Shown here piece after piece: positions 8,337 through 16,590 of a stretch of DNA of 64,000 nt. The translations under genes and the position numbers were made by a program. The stretch covers positions 62,001-126,000 of the forward strand of contig CAWFFO010000005.1 of NCBI GenBank assembly GCA_963815135.1, in the 5' to 3' direction. The DNA comes from CAIWTU01 sp963815135 (GTDB lineage Bacteria > Desulfobacterota > Desulfuromonadia > Geobacterales > Geobacteraceae). The notes under the pieces are model-generated. The model saw only the letters and a list, made by a program, of their open reading frames with translations. It was not told the origin of the DNA and made no database searches. Position 1 is the stretch's first letter, and every line of letters begins with the position of its first letter.

Positions 8337-9110
8337 TCAGGTGACCTCCAGGTTTCTTTGATACAAAATTCTCAATCCTTCCAACGTCAGCAATTCTTCT
8401 ACCTTTTCGATCGTCCTGGATTCCGGCGCAATAAGACGTGCAAGACCGCCGGTTGCTATGACCATTGGCGATTCCTTGCTTTCGGATTTCATTCTCCGCA
8501 CTATTTCGTCGACAAGGCCGACGTATCCGTAAAATATGCCGGCCTGCATTGAATTTACTGTGTTCCTTGCAATGATCGAGGGCGGTTTCGCTACTTCGAC
8601 CCGAGGCAGCTTGCTGGCCTTCAGAAATAGTGCTTCGGTGGAAATCATCAGTCCCGGGGCTATGGCTCCTCCGCAGTAATGCCCCTTTTTGTTTACGTAA
8701 TCGAATGTGGTGGCTGTGCCGAAATCAACTATGACAAGCGATGTTTTGTATTTTTCAAAACCAGCCACGGCATTTACAATGCGGTCCGCGCCTACTTCCT
8801 TGGGATTTTCATATTGAATAGGCATTCCTGTCTTGATGCCCGGGCCTATTACATAAGGCTTCAAATTGAAGTAATTGAGTGAAAGTTTTTCCAGGACCCC
8901 TGTCAGGACTGGAACTACAGAAGATAGAATTATATCTTTTATTACTTCAACGGCAATCCCGGAAAAACGGAACAATTCGCAAAAAAGGATGGCGTATTCG
9001 TCACTGGTCTTTGCTGTATCGGTTGACACGCGCCAATTCCTGACCAGCTGATCACCGTCATATATACCGAGTACAATATTGCTGTTGCCGACGTCAATTA
9101 CCAGAAGCAA
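8337..9110 (-). CDS. coaX: type III pantothenate kinase
   Basis: 257 residues, normal for CoaX. It phosphorylates pantothenate with ATP, the first step of coenzyme A synthesis. Motifs are the N-terminal phosphate loop DVGNSN, GADRIVN in the middle and DFGTATTFDYV. The start is a TTG (LLVIDVGN), with AGGAGA about ten bases upstream. It lies about 50 bp after birA in the order nadC-birA-coaX, a common cofactor cluster, and the EF-G2 operon follows. Confidence 0.95.
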   Translation of the reverse strand: MLLVIDVGNSNIVLGIYDGDQLVRNWRVSTDTAKTSDEYAILFCELFRFSGIAVEVIKDIILSSVVPVLTGVLEKLSLNYFNLKPYVIGPGIKTGMPIQYENPKEVGADRIVNAVAGFEKYKTSLVIVDFGTATTFDYVNKKGHYCGGAIAPGLMISTEALFLKASKLPRVEVAKPPSIIARNTVNSMQAGIFYGYVGLVDEIVRRMKSESKESPMVIATGGLARLIAPESRTIEKVEELLTLEGLRILYQRNLEVT

Positions 9111-9160
9111 GTTTTCCGTCTCCTATTGCAAAGTCAGATGCCGGATCCCCGGCGGATTCA

Positions 9161-10177
9161 TTATTCGATTATGGATACATCTCCTGCCAAAACCTTTTCC
9201 AGTTTGCCGTCAGCGTGACGGAGCAGAAGTGCACCATCATCATCCAGACCGGATGCAATGCCGACTGATTCGTTGTCATGGAAAGACACCTTGACTTTTT
9301 TGCCCGTCAAAATACTGCGTGACAACCATTCTTCCCTTATCGCTTCCACCCCGAACCGTAAAAAGTCATCGTAGAGCGAATCGAGGATGGTCAGGAATTT
9401 ACGGACGAATTCGATACGGTTAACAGGACTGCCGCTCTCCAGCATGAGGGAACTCGCCGGGTGGCGCAGATTGTCCGGAAACTGTTCCCGCTGCATGTTT
9501 AAATTGACTCCTACGCCGAGAACTATGAAATTGATCTTTTCCATCTCGGCGCTCATTTCGTTCAATAATCCGGATACTTTCAAGCCGTTTACAAGAACAT
9601 CGTTGGGCCATTTTATTCGGGGTTTCAAGGAGGTTTCGGCTTCTATTGTCTGGGCAACAGCTACGGCGGAAAGGAATGCAAACTGGGGTGCCTTTACCGG
9701 AAGCAGGGGAGGGCGGAGAATTGTCGAGCAATAAAGATTGACACCGGCAGGGGATTCCCATTGTCTTCCCAGTCTGCCTTTGCCGTTGGTCTGCTCCTCC
9801 GCCAATACCACAGTGCCTTCTTCCGCACCATGTTCTCCAAGACTGAATGCTGTCAGATTGGTGGAATCAGTCTTCATGCGACAGATTATTTTCTTTCCAA
9901 CCCTTTTGGTATGAAGACCGGAGTTTATTTCTTCTGCAATGAGGATGTCCGGGGAATAAAGTAGACGGTAGCCTTGTGACGGGACCGCGTCGATCCGGTA
10001 GTTGCGGGCACGCAGCGTCCTGATATGTTTCCAGACCGCCGTGCGGGAAATGTTCAGGGCGCTTGCGAATTGTTCCCCTGAAATAATTTCGCCCGGAGAT
10101 TTGCGAAAGAGTTCTATGATCTTCTGGTCAGTGGATTTGACATCGGTTGATAGGGTCTGTTCAGAGGACTCTTTCAA
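9161..10177 (-). CDS. birA: bifunctional biotin-[acetyl-CoA-carboxylase] ligase and biotin operon repressor
   Basis: 338 residues. An N-terminal winged helix (about 18-75, SGEQFASALNISRTAVWKHI) precedes the ligase domain, with GKGRLGRQW for biotinyl-AMP binding, KWPND and the C-terminal cap. The presence of the DNA-binding domain implies biotin-dependent repression as well as protein biotinylation. The start overlaps the nadC stop by four bases (ATGA), indicating translational coupling. No biotin synthesis genes or BirA operator are apparent nearby. Confidence 0.95.
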   Translation of the reverse strand: MKESSEQTLSTDVKSTDQKIIELFRKSPGEIISGEQFASALNISRTAVWKHIRTLRARNYRIDAVPSQGYRLLYSPDILIAEEINSGLHTKRVGKKIICRMKTDSTNLTAFSLGEHGAEEGTVVLAEEQTNGKGRLGRQWESPAGVNLYCSTILRPPLLPVKAPQFAFLSAVAVAQTIEAETSLKPRIKWPNDVLVNGLKVSGLLNEMSAEMEKINFIVLGVGVNLNMQREQFPDNLRHPASSLMLESGSPVNRIEFVRKFLTILDSLYDDFLRFGVEAIREEWLSRSILTGKKVKVSFHDNESVGIASGLDDDGALLLRHADGKLEKVLAGDVSIIE

Positions 10178-11004
10178 AAATCCTCCATCAACATGGAAAT
10201 ATCCATCGCCCGTGCGGAATGGGTCAGGGCACCCACTGAGATCAGGTCGACCCCGGTTTCAGCAATACCTCTAATCGTATCGAGATTGACACCACCCGAA
10301 GCCTCTACCAGCGCTTTGCCTGCAATCATAACCACGGCTTTTTTCATGGTTTCATTATCCATGTTGTCGAGCATGATTATATCTGCTCCCGATTCGAGGG
10401 CTTCCTTAACCTGTTCAAGGTTCTCGGTCTCAATCTCTATCTTTACTGTATGAGGAATATATTCCCTTGCCCGGCTTATGGCAGTAGAAATTCCGCCGGC
10501 AGCGGCTATATGGTTCTCTTTTATCAAGACTCCGTCGTAAAGTCCGGTTCGGTGGTTCTTGCCACCACCGATGCGGACCGCATATTTTTCCAGAAGTCGC
10601 AATCCCGGTGTAGTTTTGCGGGTGTCGACAACCCTAGCCTTTGTACCCTCTATCGACTTTACATATCGCGAAGTCAGTGTTGCAATGCCGCACATTCGCT
10701 GGAGCAGATTCAGTGCAACCCTTTCCCCTTGAAGCAGGAGGCTTGCCTCGCCTTCTATTGTTGCAATTGTACTGCCTGCCGTAACAAAGGTTCCTTCATC
10801 GGATTGAGGAGTAAAGACAATGGTTTGATCAAGTAAGTGGAACACCCTGGCGGCAACGTCAAGCCCGCAAAGCACCATCGGTTCTTTAGCAATGAGTTTT
10901 GCCCGGATTGAACGTTTTTCAGGAACAACTGCCCGGGTGGTCAGGTCACCTGTATGAATGTCTTCCTGTAAAGCGGTTTCAATGATTCTGTCCAAGCCGA
11001 ACAT
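10174..11004 (-). CDS. nadC: nicotinate-nucleotide pyrophosphorylase (quinolinate phosphoribosyltransferase)
   Basis: 276 residues, typical of NadC. It converts quinolinate and PRPP to nicotinate mononucleotide in de novo NAD synthesis. Visible family motifs are LQEDIHTGDLTT at the N-terminus, RKTTPGLR, GGGKNHR for PRPP/quinolinate binding and ASGGV near the end. It is the first gene of nadC-birA-coaX; its stop overlaps the birA start. A candidate sigma-70 promoter lies just upstream. Confidence 0.96.
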   Translation of the reverse strand: MFGLDRIIETALQEDIHTGDLTTRAVVPEKRSIRAKLIAKEPMVLCGLDVAARVFHLLDQTIVFTPQSDEGTFVTAGSTIATIEGEASLLLQGERVALNLLQRMCGIATLTSRYVKSIEGTKARVVDTRKTTPGLRLLEKYAVRIGGGKNHRTGLYDGVLIKENHIAAAGGISTAISRAREYIPHTVKIEIETENLEQVKEALESGADIIMLDNMDNETMKKAVVMIAGKALVEASGGVNLDTIRGIAETGVDLISVGALTHSARAMDISMLMEDF

Positions 11005-11035
11005 GTGTATGACTCCGGAAAAATAGACTTGAGTT

Positions 11036-11064
11036 TTTATAACACAGGTTTACCACTCCCGCAA
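11036..11064 (-). promoter_or_regulatory. candidate sigma-70 promoter of nadC-birA-coaX
   Basis: On the minus strand TTGCGG (11059-11064) and TATAAA (11036-11041) are separated by 17 bases and end about 32 bases before the nadC start codon. The -10 box is near consensus, the -35 box less so. The remaining bases up to the tRNA-Glu gene (to 11315) show no gene. Confidence 0.45.
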
Positions 11065-11315
11065 CCGCAAATCATGGGATTCCCGACTGATTTCGGTATA
11101 TTGTTGGTGGTGTCTCATATGGTTGCCTGACATGAATTTGTAATTCATAAAATCAGTAAAGAGGTGTTGAAGAAGCGATAGCTTGTTATTAACTGTTTGT
11201 TATTGAAATGTACAAAATGATATTTTCTGGAACTGTGTTGGGCTTGGATGGCAAATTTGACTGGAATTTTGAGGAGGATGGGACTTTATAGGTGTCGACT
11301 ATATAGAAACTGAAA

Positions 11316-11390
11316 TGGTGATCCCAAGGGGACTTGAACCCCTGTTACCGACGTGAAAGGCCGGTGTCCTAACCGCTAGACGATGGGACC
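11316..11390 (-). tRNA. tRNA-Glu (UUC)
   Basis: The minus strand folds as a full cloverleaf: acceptor GGTCCCA paired with TGGGATC (allowing wobble), anticodon loop CTTTCAC reading TTC, T-loop GGTTCAAGTCC, and an encoded CCA end. It is the second of two tRNAs behind a shared promoter. Confidence 0.95.
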
Positions 11391-11440
11391 GTTACTGCAA
11401 TCCGGATTGACTCCCGAAGGGATGTCATTATTGGTTTAAA

Positions 11441-11514
11441 TGGCTGGGGGACAAGGATTCGAACCTTGGTTGGCGGAGTCAGAGTCCGCAGTCCTGCCGC
11501 TAGACGATCCCCCA
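11441..11514 (-). tRNA. tRNA-Gln (CUG)
   Basis: Cloverleaf on the minus strand with acceptor TGGGGGA/TCCCCCA, anticodon stem GCGGA/TCCGC, loop CTCTGAC reading CTG, T-arm GGTTCGAATCC and encoded CCA. It lies 50 bp upstream of tRNA-Glu and 15 bp from the -10 box of the promoter at 11529-11557. Confidence 0.95.
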
Positions 11515-11528
11515 ACAGCCGGGTATTC

Positions 11529-11557
11529 TATATAGCAAAGTCATTTAATGCCGTCAA
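11529..11557 (-). promoter_or_regulatory. promoter for tRNA-Gln/tRNA-Glu, overlapping the 3' end of korC
   Basis: Minus-strand TTGACG (11552-11557) and TATATA (11529-11534) with a 17-base spacer, placed just before tRNA-Gln. The -35 box lies within the last codons of the oxidoreductase gamma-subunit gene. The arrangement matches the promoter at 30158-30187 in front of another tRNA array. Confidence 0.7.
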
Positions 11558-12146
11558 GGCTTTTTCTGCATGTACCGGGACCCGGCTCATTTTCCACGAC
11601 GGATGCGGCTCGGATTATCTCGATTCCAGCATTGATGGCTCTGATATTTATGGGTATGAATTTATGGTTACGCTCCGGGAGAGCTTCTATCAGGGCAGTT
11701 TCCAGAGAATTTTGACGCACTGCCTCCGTCTTCTGCAGGTACGCGCCCAATGCCACCATGTTTACAAGTCTTGCGTCGCCCAACTGCATGGCAATGTCGT
11801 TCATGGGGATGCCGACTGTTTCCATGTCAGACCGACCGATATGGGAAATATCCGCCAGGGAAGTGTTGACGATGCAGATTCCCCCCTGCTTAATCCTTGG
11901 ACCGTATTTGTCCAGCGAAAGCTGGTTGAGAAAAATGCCCACGGAAGGTTTGCCGACCACCGGGGAACCCACGTCACCGTCTGTAATCACGACAGTGCAC
12001 ATTGCAGCGCCGCCCCGTTTTTCAGGACCATATGACGGCAGATAGGAAACATTCTTGTCTTCGGCAATAGCGGCGTATGAAAGCACTGTCCCTGCGAGGA
12101 GGACCCCCTGTCCGCCATAACCGGCGATGAACAGATCGTGTCTCAT
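11541..12146 (-). CDS. korC: 2-oxoacid:ferredoxin oxidoreductase, gamma subunit
   Basis: 201 residues with the gamma-subunit signature GYGGQGV near the N-terminus and SYGPEKRGG. This subunit completes the four-part enzyme that oxidatively decarboxylates a 2-oxoacid with CoA and reduces ferredoxin. AGGAG lies eight bases before the ATG. It is last in korD-korA-korB-korC. Geobacter-type operons of this order are usually described as 2-oxoglutarate oxidoreductase of the oxidative TCA cycle; a branched-chain (Vor) enzyme is the alternative. Confidence 0.88.
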   Translation of the reverse strand: MRHDLFIAGYGGQGVLLAGTVLSYAAIAEDKNVSYLPSYGPEKRGGAAMCTVVITDGDVGSPVVGKPSVGIFLNQLSLDKYGPRIKQGGICIVNTSLADISHIGRSDMETVGIPMNDIAMQLGDARLVNMVALGAYLQKTEAVRQNSLETALIEALPERNHKFIPINIRAINAGIEIIRAASVVENEPGPGTCRKSLDGIK

Positions 12147-12254
12147 AAACTGACTCCTGGTAAATGTATGTTTTAGAACCGGTGCAATCCGGAATCCCCG
12201 TTTTCAGAAGGGTCGGATAAAAGTGGTAATATGTTAAACCCTGTGCCACAGATG

Positions 12255-12998
12255 CTAAAGGTTCGCCCTGTTTTTGAAAACCCCTAATTTGAAATATTCA
12301 CACATTTCTTCTCCGACCCTTTTGTTGGCTTCGATCGGGTTCATGCTCCAATTGGTGGGGCAGGCGGAAAGTACTTCTATGAAGGCGAATCCTTTCTTTT
12401 CAACCTGGTAACGAAAAGCCTTTTTTATCTGCTTCTTTGCGTCCATAAGATTTTTCGGATTGTTTACCGCGACGCGAGCGGAAAAAGCGACTCCGTCGAG
12501 ATTGGAAAGTAGCTCTGCTACTTTTATCGGCGCCCCTTCTTTTTCCATGTTTCGTCCGTAAGGAGTGGTGGAGGTTTTTTGTCCTATGAGGGTCGTAGGA
12601 GCCATCTGGCCACCTGTCATGCCATAAGTTGTGTTGTTGACAAAGACAACGGTTATGTCTTCACCACGATTGGCGGCATGGATAATTTCAGAGGTACCTA
12701 TCGCGGCCAGATCGCCATCGCCCTGATAGGTGAAGACAAAACAGTCGGGCCTGGCTCTTTTTACACCGGTTGCTACAGCAGGAGCCCTGCCGTGTGGCGA
12801 TTCCACGACGTCGATATCAAAATAGCTGTACAAAAAGACAGAGCATCCGATGGACGCGACCCCGATAGTTTTTTTACGAAGGTCGAACTCGTCTATAGCT
12901 TCCGCAGTAAGGCGGTGTATCGTACCGTGATGACAGCCTGGGCAAAAGTGGGTCTGTACGTCTTTCAGAGCAGTCGGCATGTTGAAAACCTGTTGCAT
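12255..12998 (-). CDS. korB: 2-oxoacid:ferredoxin oxidoreductase, beta subunit (thiamine pyrophosphate-binding)
   Basis: About 247 residues. HFCPGCHHG at the N-terminus, the TPP/Mg motif GDGDLAAIG and NNTTYGMTGGQ identify the catalytic beta subunit. The frame permits an earlier TTG at 13004, but GAGG lies six bases before the ATG at 12998. It follows korA by about 55 bp and is separated from korC by about 110 bp with no gene. Extra iron-sulfur motifs are absent, as expected when the delta subunit carries the clusters. Confidence 0.9.
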   Translation of the reverse strand: MQQVFNMPTALKDVQTHFCPGCHHGTIHRLTAEAIDEFDLRKKTIGVASIGCSVFLYSYFDIDVVESPHGRAPAVATGVKRARPDCFVFTYQGDGDLAAIGTSEIIHAANRGEDITVVFVNNTTYGMTGGQMAPTTLIGQKTSTTPYGRNMEKEGAPIKVAELLSNLDGVAFSARVAVNNPKNLMDAKKQIKKAFRYQVEKKGFAFIEVLSACPTNWSMNPIEANKRVGEEMCEYFKLGVFKNRANL

Positions 12999-13052
12999 CG
13001 TCAACCTCTTATCGGATATTCATCTTTTGGTCCGCTTGGAATGGCGCTCGAT

Positions 13053-14111
13053 TTACCTATAATGCTTCTTTATCTGTTGGAGCAGTTCTTCGGGGGTCGG
13101 GAGGGAACCCGTACCGGAAGGTCTGCCGTAGAAATAGACGTCAGCATCCCGGGCAACGGAAAGTTTCACATCTTCTACCATCTGTCCTGTATTAAGCTCT
13201 ATGTCCAGCACCCTTTTACATTTCCCGGTCAAGTTATAATAAGCTTTTTCCGGAAAAGGGAAGAGGGTGATCGGGCGCAGAAGACCGGCCTTCAATCCTT
13301 CATCCCGCGCCATATTGACAGCAGTTTTCGCAATTCTTGCTGCAGAGCCGAAGGCTGTGACAATGATTTCAGCGTCATCTGTACAGTATTCTTCCCATCT
13401 TGTTTCTTTTTCTTTCATAAGGGAATATTTAGCGTTGAGTTTCCAGTTATGTGCTTCAAGCTCTCCGTCTCCAAGAAAAAGGGATTTTACTATTCGTTGC
13501 TCGCCGTCACCCGTGCCTCGCAATGCCCAGTCTTTGTCAGGGAGATCCGTTTTTGGTCTATCGTGTGGAATCAGAGGTTCTTTCATTTGGCCCACAACGG
13601 CATCTCCCAGGATCATGACAGGTGTTCGGTATATTTCCGCAAGATCGAAAGCAAGCATGGTAAGGTCGTACATTTCCTGTATGGAGGCCGGCGCAAGCAC
13701 AATAATATGATATCCGCCATGTCCGCCACCTTTGACAGCCTGAAAATAATCACCCTGGGAAGCATCTATACCACCGAGTCCCGGTCCGGAACGGGAAATA
13801 TTTACAATCAGGCAAGGTAACTCCATGCAGGCCATGTAGGAGATTGCTTCCATTTTCAGAGAAATGCCGGGGCTGGAAGAGGAAGTCATGACGCGGGTTC
13901 CGGTTGCGGCCGTGCCAAGAACCATGTTTACGGCGGCAAGTTCGCTTTCAGCCTGAAGGAATTCACCGTTTAACTTGGGCAGTTCGCGTGACATAAATTC
14001 AGGTATGTCGTTTTGCGGAGTGATGGGATAACCAAAATAGTGTCTGCAGCCTGCTTCAATGGCTCCCAAACATAAAGCTTCGTTTCCCCTGACGAATAAA
14101 CGCTTTGTCAA
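13053..14111 (-). CDS. korA: 2-oxoacid:ferredoxin oxidoreductase, alpha subunit (KorA/VorB type)
   Basis: 352 residues from a TTG start, the standard length of this family. The open frame runs to 14249 but that extension overlaps korD. TTG at 14111 has GGAGGA a few bases upstream and begins the conserved LTKRLFVRGNEA segment. Motifs include FGYPITPQNDIPEF, QAESELAA and SRSGPGLGG. The alpha subunit forms the pyrimidine-binding half of the TPP site with KorB. Substrate is inferred from operon type: 2-oxoglutarate is likeliest, 2-oxoisovalerate possible. Confidence 0.9.
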   Translation of the reverse strand: MTKRLFVRGNEALCLGAIEAGCRHYFGYPITPQNDIPEFMSRELPKLNGEFLQAESELAAVNMVLGTAATGTRVMTSSSSPGISLKMEAISYMACMELPCLIVNISRSGPGLGGIDASQGDYFQAVKGGGHGGYHIIVLAPASIQEMYDLTMLAFDLAEIYRTPVMILGDAVVGQMKEPLIPHDRPKTDLPDKDWALRGTGDGEQRIVKSLFLGDGELEAHNWKLNAKYSLMKEKETRWEEYCTDDAEIIVTAFGSAARIAKTAVNMARDEGLKAGLLRPITLFPFPEKAYYNLTGKCKRVLDIELNTGQMVEDVKLSVARDADVYFYGRPSGTGSLPTPEELLQQIKKHYR

Positions 14112-14212
14112 ATCTTCCTCCAAAAACTCTTTGTTACTGTACCTATTATGTGAAAGTAGTGCGAGTGTCGTTATTGCCGGGCAAAATTGCGGAGGAACTG
14201 ATGTGAAGGTTG

Positions 14213-14422
14213 TTAGTCTTTGAAAACCTTTATAGCGACATCCGGGCATATCTCAGCACATAATGAACAGCCTGTGCAGGTAGCTTGTGTGTAATCAAAT
14301 ATCGCAGGAGTGTATCCCTGGTTGTTGATTTTATCGCTCAATGCTATCATGTTTTTAGGACATGTAATTGTACACAGACCACAGCCTTTGCATCGTAACT
14401 CATCAATCTCAATCTTTGCCAT
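14213..14422 (-). CDS. korD: 2-oxoacid:ferredoxin oxidoreductase, delta subunit (2x[4Fe-4S] ferredoxin)
   Basis: 69 residues with two classical cluster motifs, CKGCGLCTITCP and CTGCSLCAEICP. It shuttles electrons from the TPP site to external ferredoxin. It is first in the operon and about 100 bp upstream of the korA start, with no gene in the gap. Confidence 0.92.
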   Translation of the reverse strand: MAKIEIDELRCKGCGLCTITCPKNMIALSDKINNQGYTPAIFDYTQATCTGCSLCAEICPDVAIKVFKD

Positions 14423-14600
14423 GATTTTACTGTCCTTGTGAGTAGCATTCTTATATTGTGGTTATAAGAAAGTAACAGAATTTGCTTAATTGAGTCAACT
14501 TAAAATTATAAAGTGAAAATTATGCTTGATTTTATAGCGTAATATAGTTAAATAATTAAAAACGGAATATTAATCAACAAAATACAAAGGAGGAACAATA

Positions 14601-15089
14601 ATGGCCCCGTCATTGTTGGAGTTGGCCGCTAATATTGTCTCATCTCATGCTTCCGTATCAGAGATGAGTACTGAGGAACTTTTGCTGGAAATACAGAAAG
14701 TTCATGCAACCTTGCAGAAAATAGAGGGTGGAGTGCAGGAAGAAGAAGAAACGTCCGAGCAGAAGAAGGTCCAGCCTATGAGTCTCAAGAAGGCCTTCCA
14801 GGCCGACCAGGTCTTCTGTATGGTTTGCGGTAAAGGTGGAATGAAAACTCTGGCCAGGCATCTTGCACAGGCTCATAATATGAAACCAGGCGAATATAGA
14901 AAGCAGTTCAATATTCCCAGGGAACAACCGCTGACTGCAAGAAATTTTTCCGAAAACAGGAAGAAAATGGCACAGGAAAGAGGGCTCGCCGATAATCTTG
15001 CCAAGGCAAGGGCAGTACGTGCTGCTAAGATTAAAGCTGAAAAATCTGGTCAGGCGAAGTCTGGCAAAACGAGAGCAAAAAAGGCATAA
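14601..15089 (+). CDS. MucR/Ros-family zinc-finger transcriptional regulator
   Basis: 162 residues. An N-terminal helical oligomerisation part is followed by an E-rich linker and a single Ros-type zinc finger (CMVC....HLAQAH), then MKPGEYRKQFNIP and a basic, A/K-rich tail. MucR/Ros proteins bind AT-rich promoters and often act as H-NS-like silencers. AAAGGAGG is eight bases before the ATG. It stands alone, divergent from korD and convergent with ctpA. No target is identifiable here, though AT-rich leaders nearby are possible sites. Confidence 0.9.
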   Translation: MAPSLLELAANIVSSHASVSEMSTEELLLEIQKVHATLQKIEGGVQEEEETSEQKKVQPMSLKKAFQADQVFCMVCGKGGMKTLARHLAQAHNMKPGEYRKQFNIPREQPLTARNFSENRKKMAQERGLADNLAKARAVRAAKIKAEKSGQAKSGKTRAKKA

Positions 15090-15158
15090 TCATTTAAATT
15101 GATTGGTGTTTGCCTGATTAGTTTCAGTCGATCAAATAATGATATATAAAAGCAATAT

Positions 15159-15201
15159 CAAGAAACAGAAAAGCCGCAATAAGCGGCTTTTCTGTTTCTT
15201 G
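15159..15201. terminator. bidirectional intrinsic terminator between mucR-type gene and ctpA
   Basis: A perfect 19-bp inverted repeat (15159-15177 with 15183-15201) with a five-base loop. Each strand reads GC-rich near the loop and has a T-containing stretch on the descending arm (GGCTTTTCTGTTTCTT). It sits exactly between two convergent genes, so it can end both transcripts. Confidence 0.9.
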
Positions 15202-15227
15202 AGGTTATTCGGTTATAATGTTTTCTT

Positions 15228-16556
15228 TTATCCTGCTTTATTTATATTTTTCAGAATTTCCCATCCTCTAAGTAAATCCAATGCACGGACTATCTGGTAG
15301 TCCCCTTGCATCTGCTTATCAAGCATGATGCTTGGCTGTTTTAATTGCTTTTTCTCTGTTTTATTTTCCTGATTCCCAATTTCGAAATGGTTTTTCAGGT
15401 CTTTTTCACGGATATACATTGGCTCTTCTTTTTCGTTTGAGGCAAGTTCCATCGGTTCTACAGTGATATCCGGAGTAATTCCTTTTGCCTGTATGGAGCG
15501 CCCTTTAGGCGTGTAATACAGAGCTGTCGTCAAACGGAGACCGGAATCTTCAGAGAGTGGGATAATGGTCTGTACGGACCCTTTGCCGAAACTCTGGGTA
15601 CCCATGATGACCGCACGGTTGTGGTCCTGTAATGCTCCGGATACAATTTCCGAGGCGCTTGCGCTGCCCCCGTTTATGAGCACGACTATCGGGTAGTGAG
15701 GTTCCTTGTCGCCTTTGCTGGCTGTAAACTTCATTTTGGATTCAGGATCGCGTCCTTCAGTATATACAATTAGACCGTTGTCGATAAAATGATCACATAC
15801 CTTCACGGCCTGGTCCAGAAGACCTCCCGGATTGTTTCGCAGATCGAGGATCAAGCCCTTCAGTTTACCATTGTTTTCCTGTTTCAGGGAACTGAGCGCC
15901 TTTGAAAGGTCATCGTCGGTTTTCTCCTGAAACTGGGTAATCCTTATGTATCCGTATCCAGGTTCGAGTGTTTTGAATTTGACACTTTTGATCTGGATAA
16001 TATCTCTGGTAAGAGTGAAATCCCTGGGTTTGTCAAATCCTTCACGCATGATGGTTATGGTTACTTTGGTCCCTTTGGGTCCTCTCATCCGTTTGACGGC
16101 ATCCATAATGGTCATGTCTTTAGTGAATTTATTTTCGATTTTGATTATCTGGTCGCCAGCCTTGATTCCGGCCTTGAAAGCCGGAGTGTCTTCAATTGGA
16201 GATATTACAGTCAGAAAACCGTCCTTTATGGTTATTTCAATTCCCAGTCCCCCGAAGGATCCTTTGGTATCGATTTTCATCTCCTTGTACATGTCGGGAG
16301 GCATGAAGGAGCTGTGAGGATCAAGCGAAGCAAGCATGCCGTTGATTGCTCCGTAAATGAGTTTTTTAGTATCCACTTCCTCCACGTAATTTTTTTTGAC
16401 GATCGCCAGTACATCGGTGAACATCTCGATGGCTTCGTAATCACTACCTCCTTCTGCTGCGCAACGATGTTGGGCCCCAACGCCTATCACCACGACGAGC
16501 ATGGAGAGCAGCCCGATAAAGAGGGCTATCTTTTTTCCTTTTTTGCTTTTGAACAT
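15228..16556 (-). CDS. ctpA: carboxy-terminal processing protease (S41A peptidase)
   Basis: 442 residues. An N-terminal signal/anchor segment (about 9-28) exports it to the periplasm. A PDZ domain (GGLGIEI, GIKAGD) precedes the S41 catalytic core with the serine in GGSASASE and the lysine in SFGKGSVQT. Family members trim or degrade periplasmic proteins and peptidoglycan hydrolases. It is the last gene of ftsE-ftsX-envC-ctpA, 34 bp after envC, which suggests a role in controlling cell-wall hydrolysis. Confidence 0.94.
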   Translation of the reverse strand: MFKSKKGKKIALFIGLLSMLVVVIGVGAQHRCAAEGGSDYEAIEMFTDVLAIVKKNYVEEVDTKKLIYGAINGMLASLDPHSSFMPPDMYKEMKIDTKGSFGGLGIEITIKDGFLTVISPIEDTPAFKAGIKAGDQIIKIENKFTKDMTIMDAVKRMRGPKGTKVTITIMREGFDKPRDFTLTRDIIQIKSVKFKTLEPGYGYIRITQFQEKTDDDLSKALSSLKQENNGKLKGLILDLRNNPGGLLDQAVKVCDHFIDNGLIVYTEGRDPESKMKFTASKGDKEPHYPIVVLINGGSASASEIVSGALQDHNRAVIMGTQSFGKGSVQTIIPLSEDSGLRLTTALYYTPKGRSIQAKGITPDITVEPMELASNEKEEPMYIREKDLKNHFEIGNQENKTEKKQLKQPSIMLDKQMQGDYQIVRALDLLRGWEILKNINKAG

Positions 16557-16590
16557 TATGCCTCCCCGAATGAAATCTGTAGCTTTGATA

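Noticed and set aside
12579..13820. 413-codon open frame on the plus strand opposite korA and korB
   Set aside because: It is an antisense shadow of two clearly conserved genes, has no family resemblance and no ribosome-binding site.
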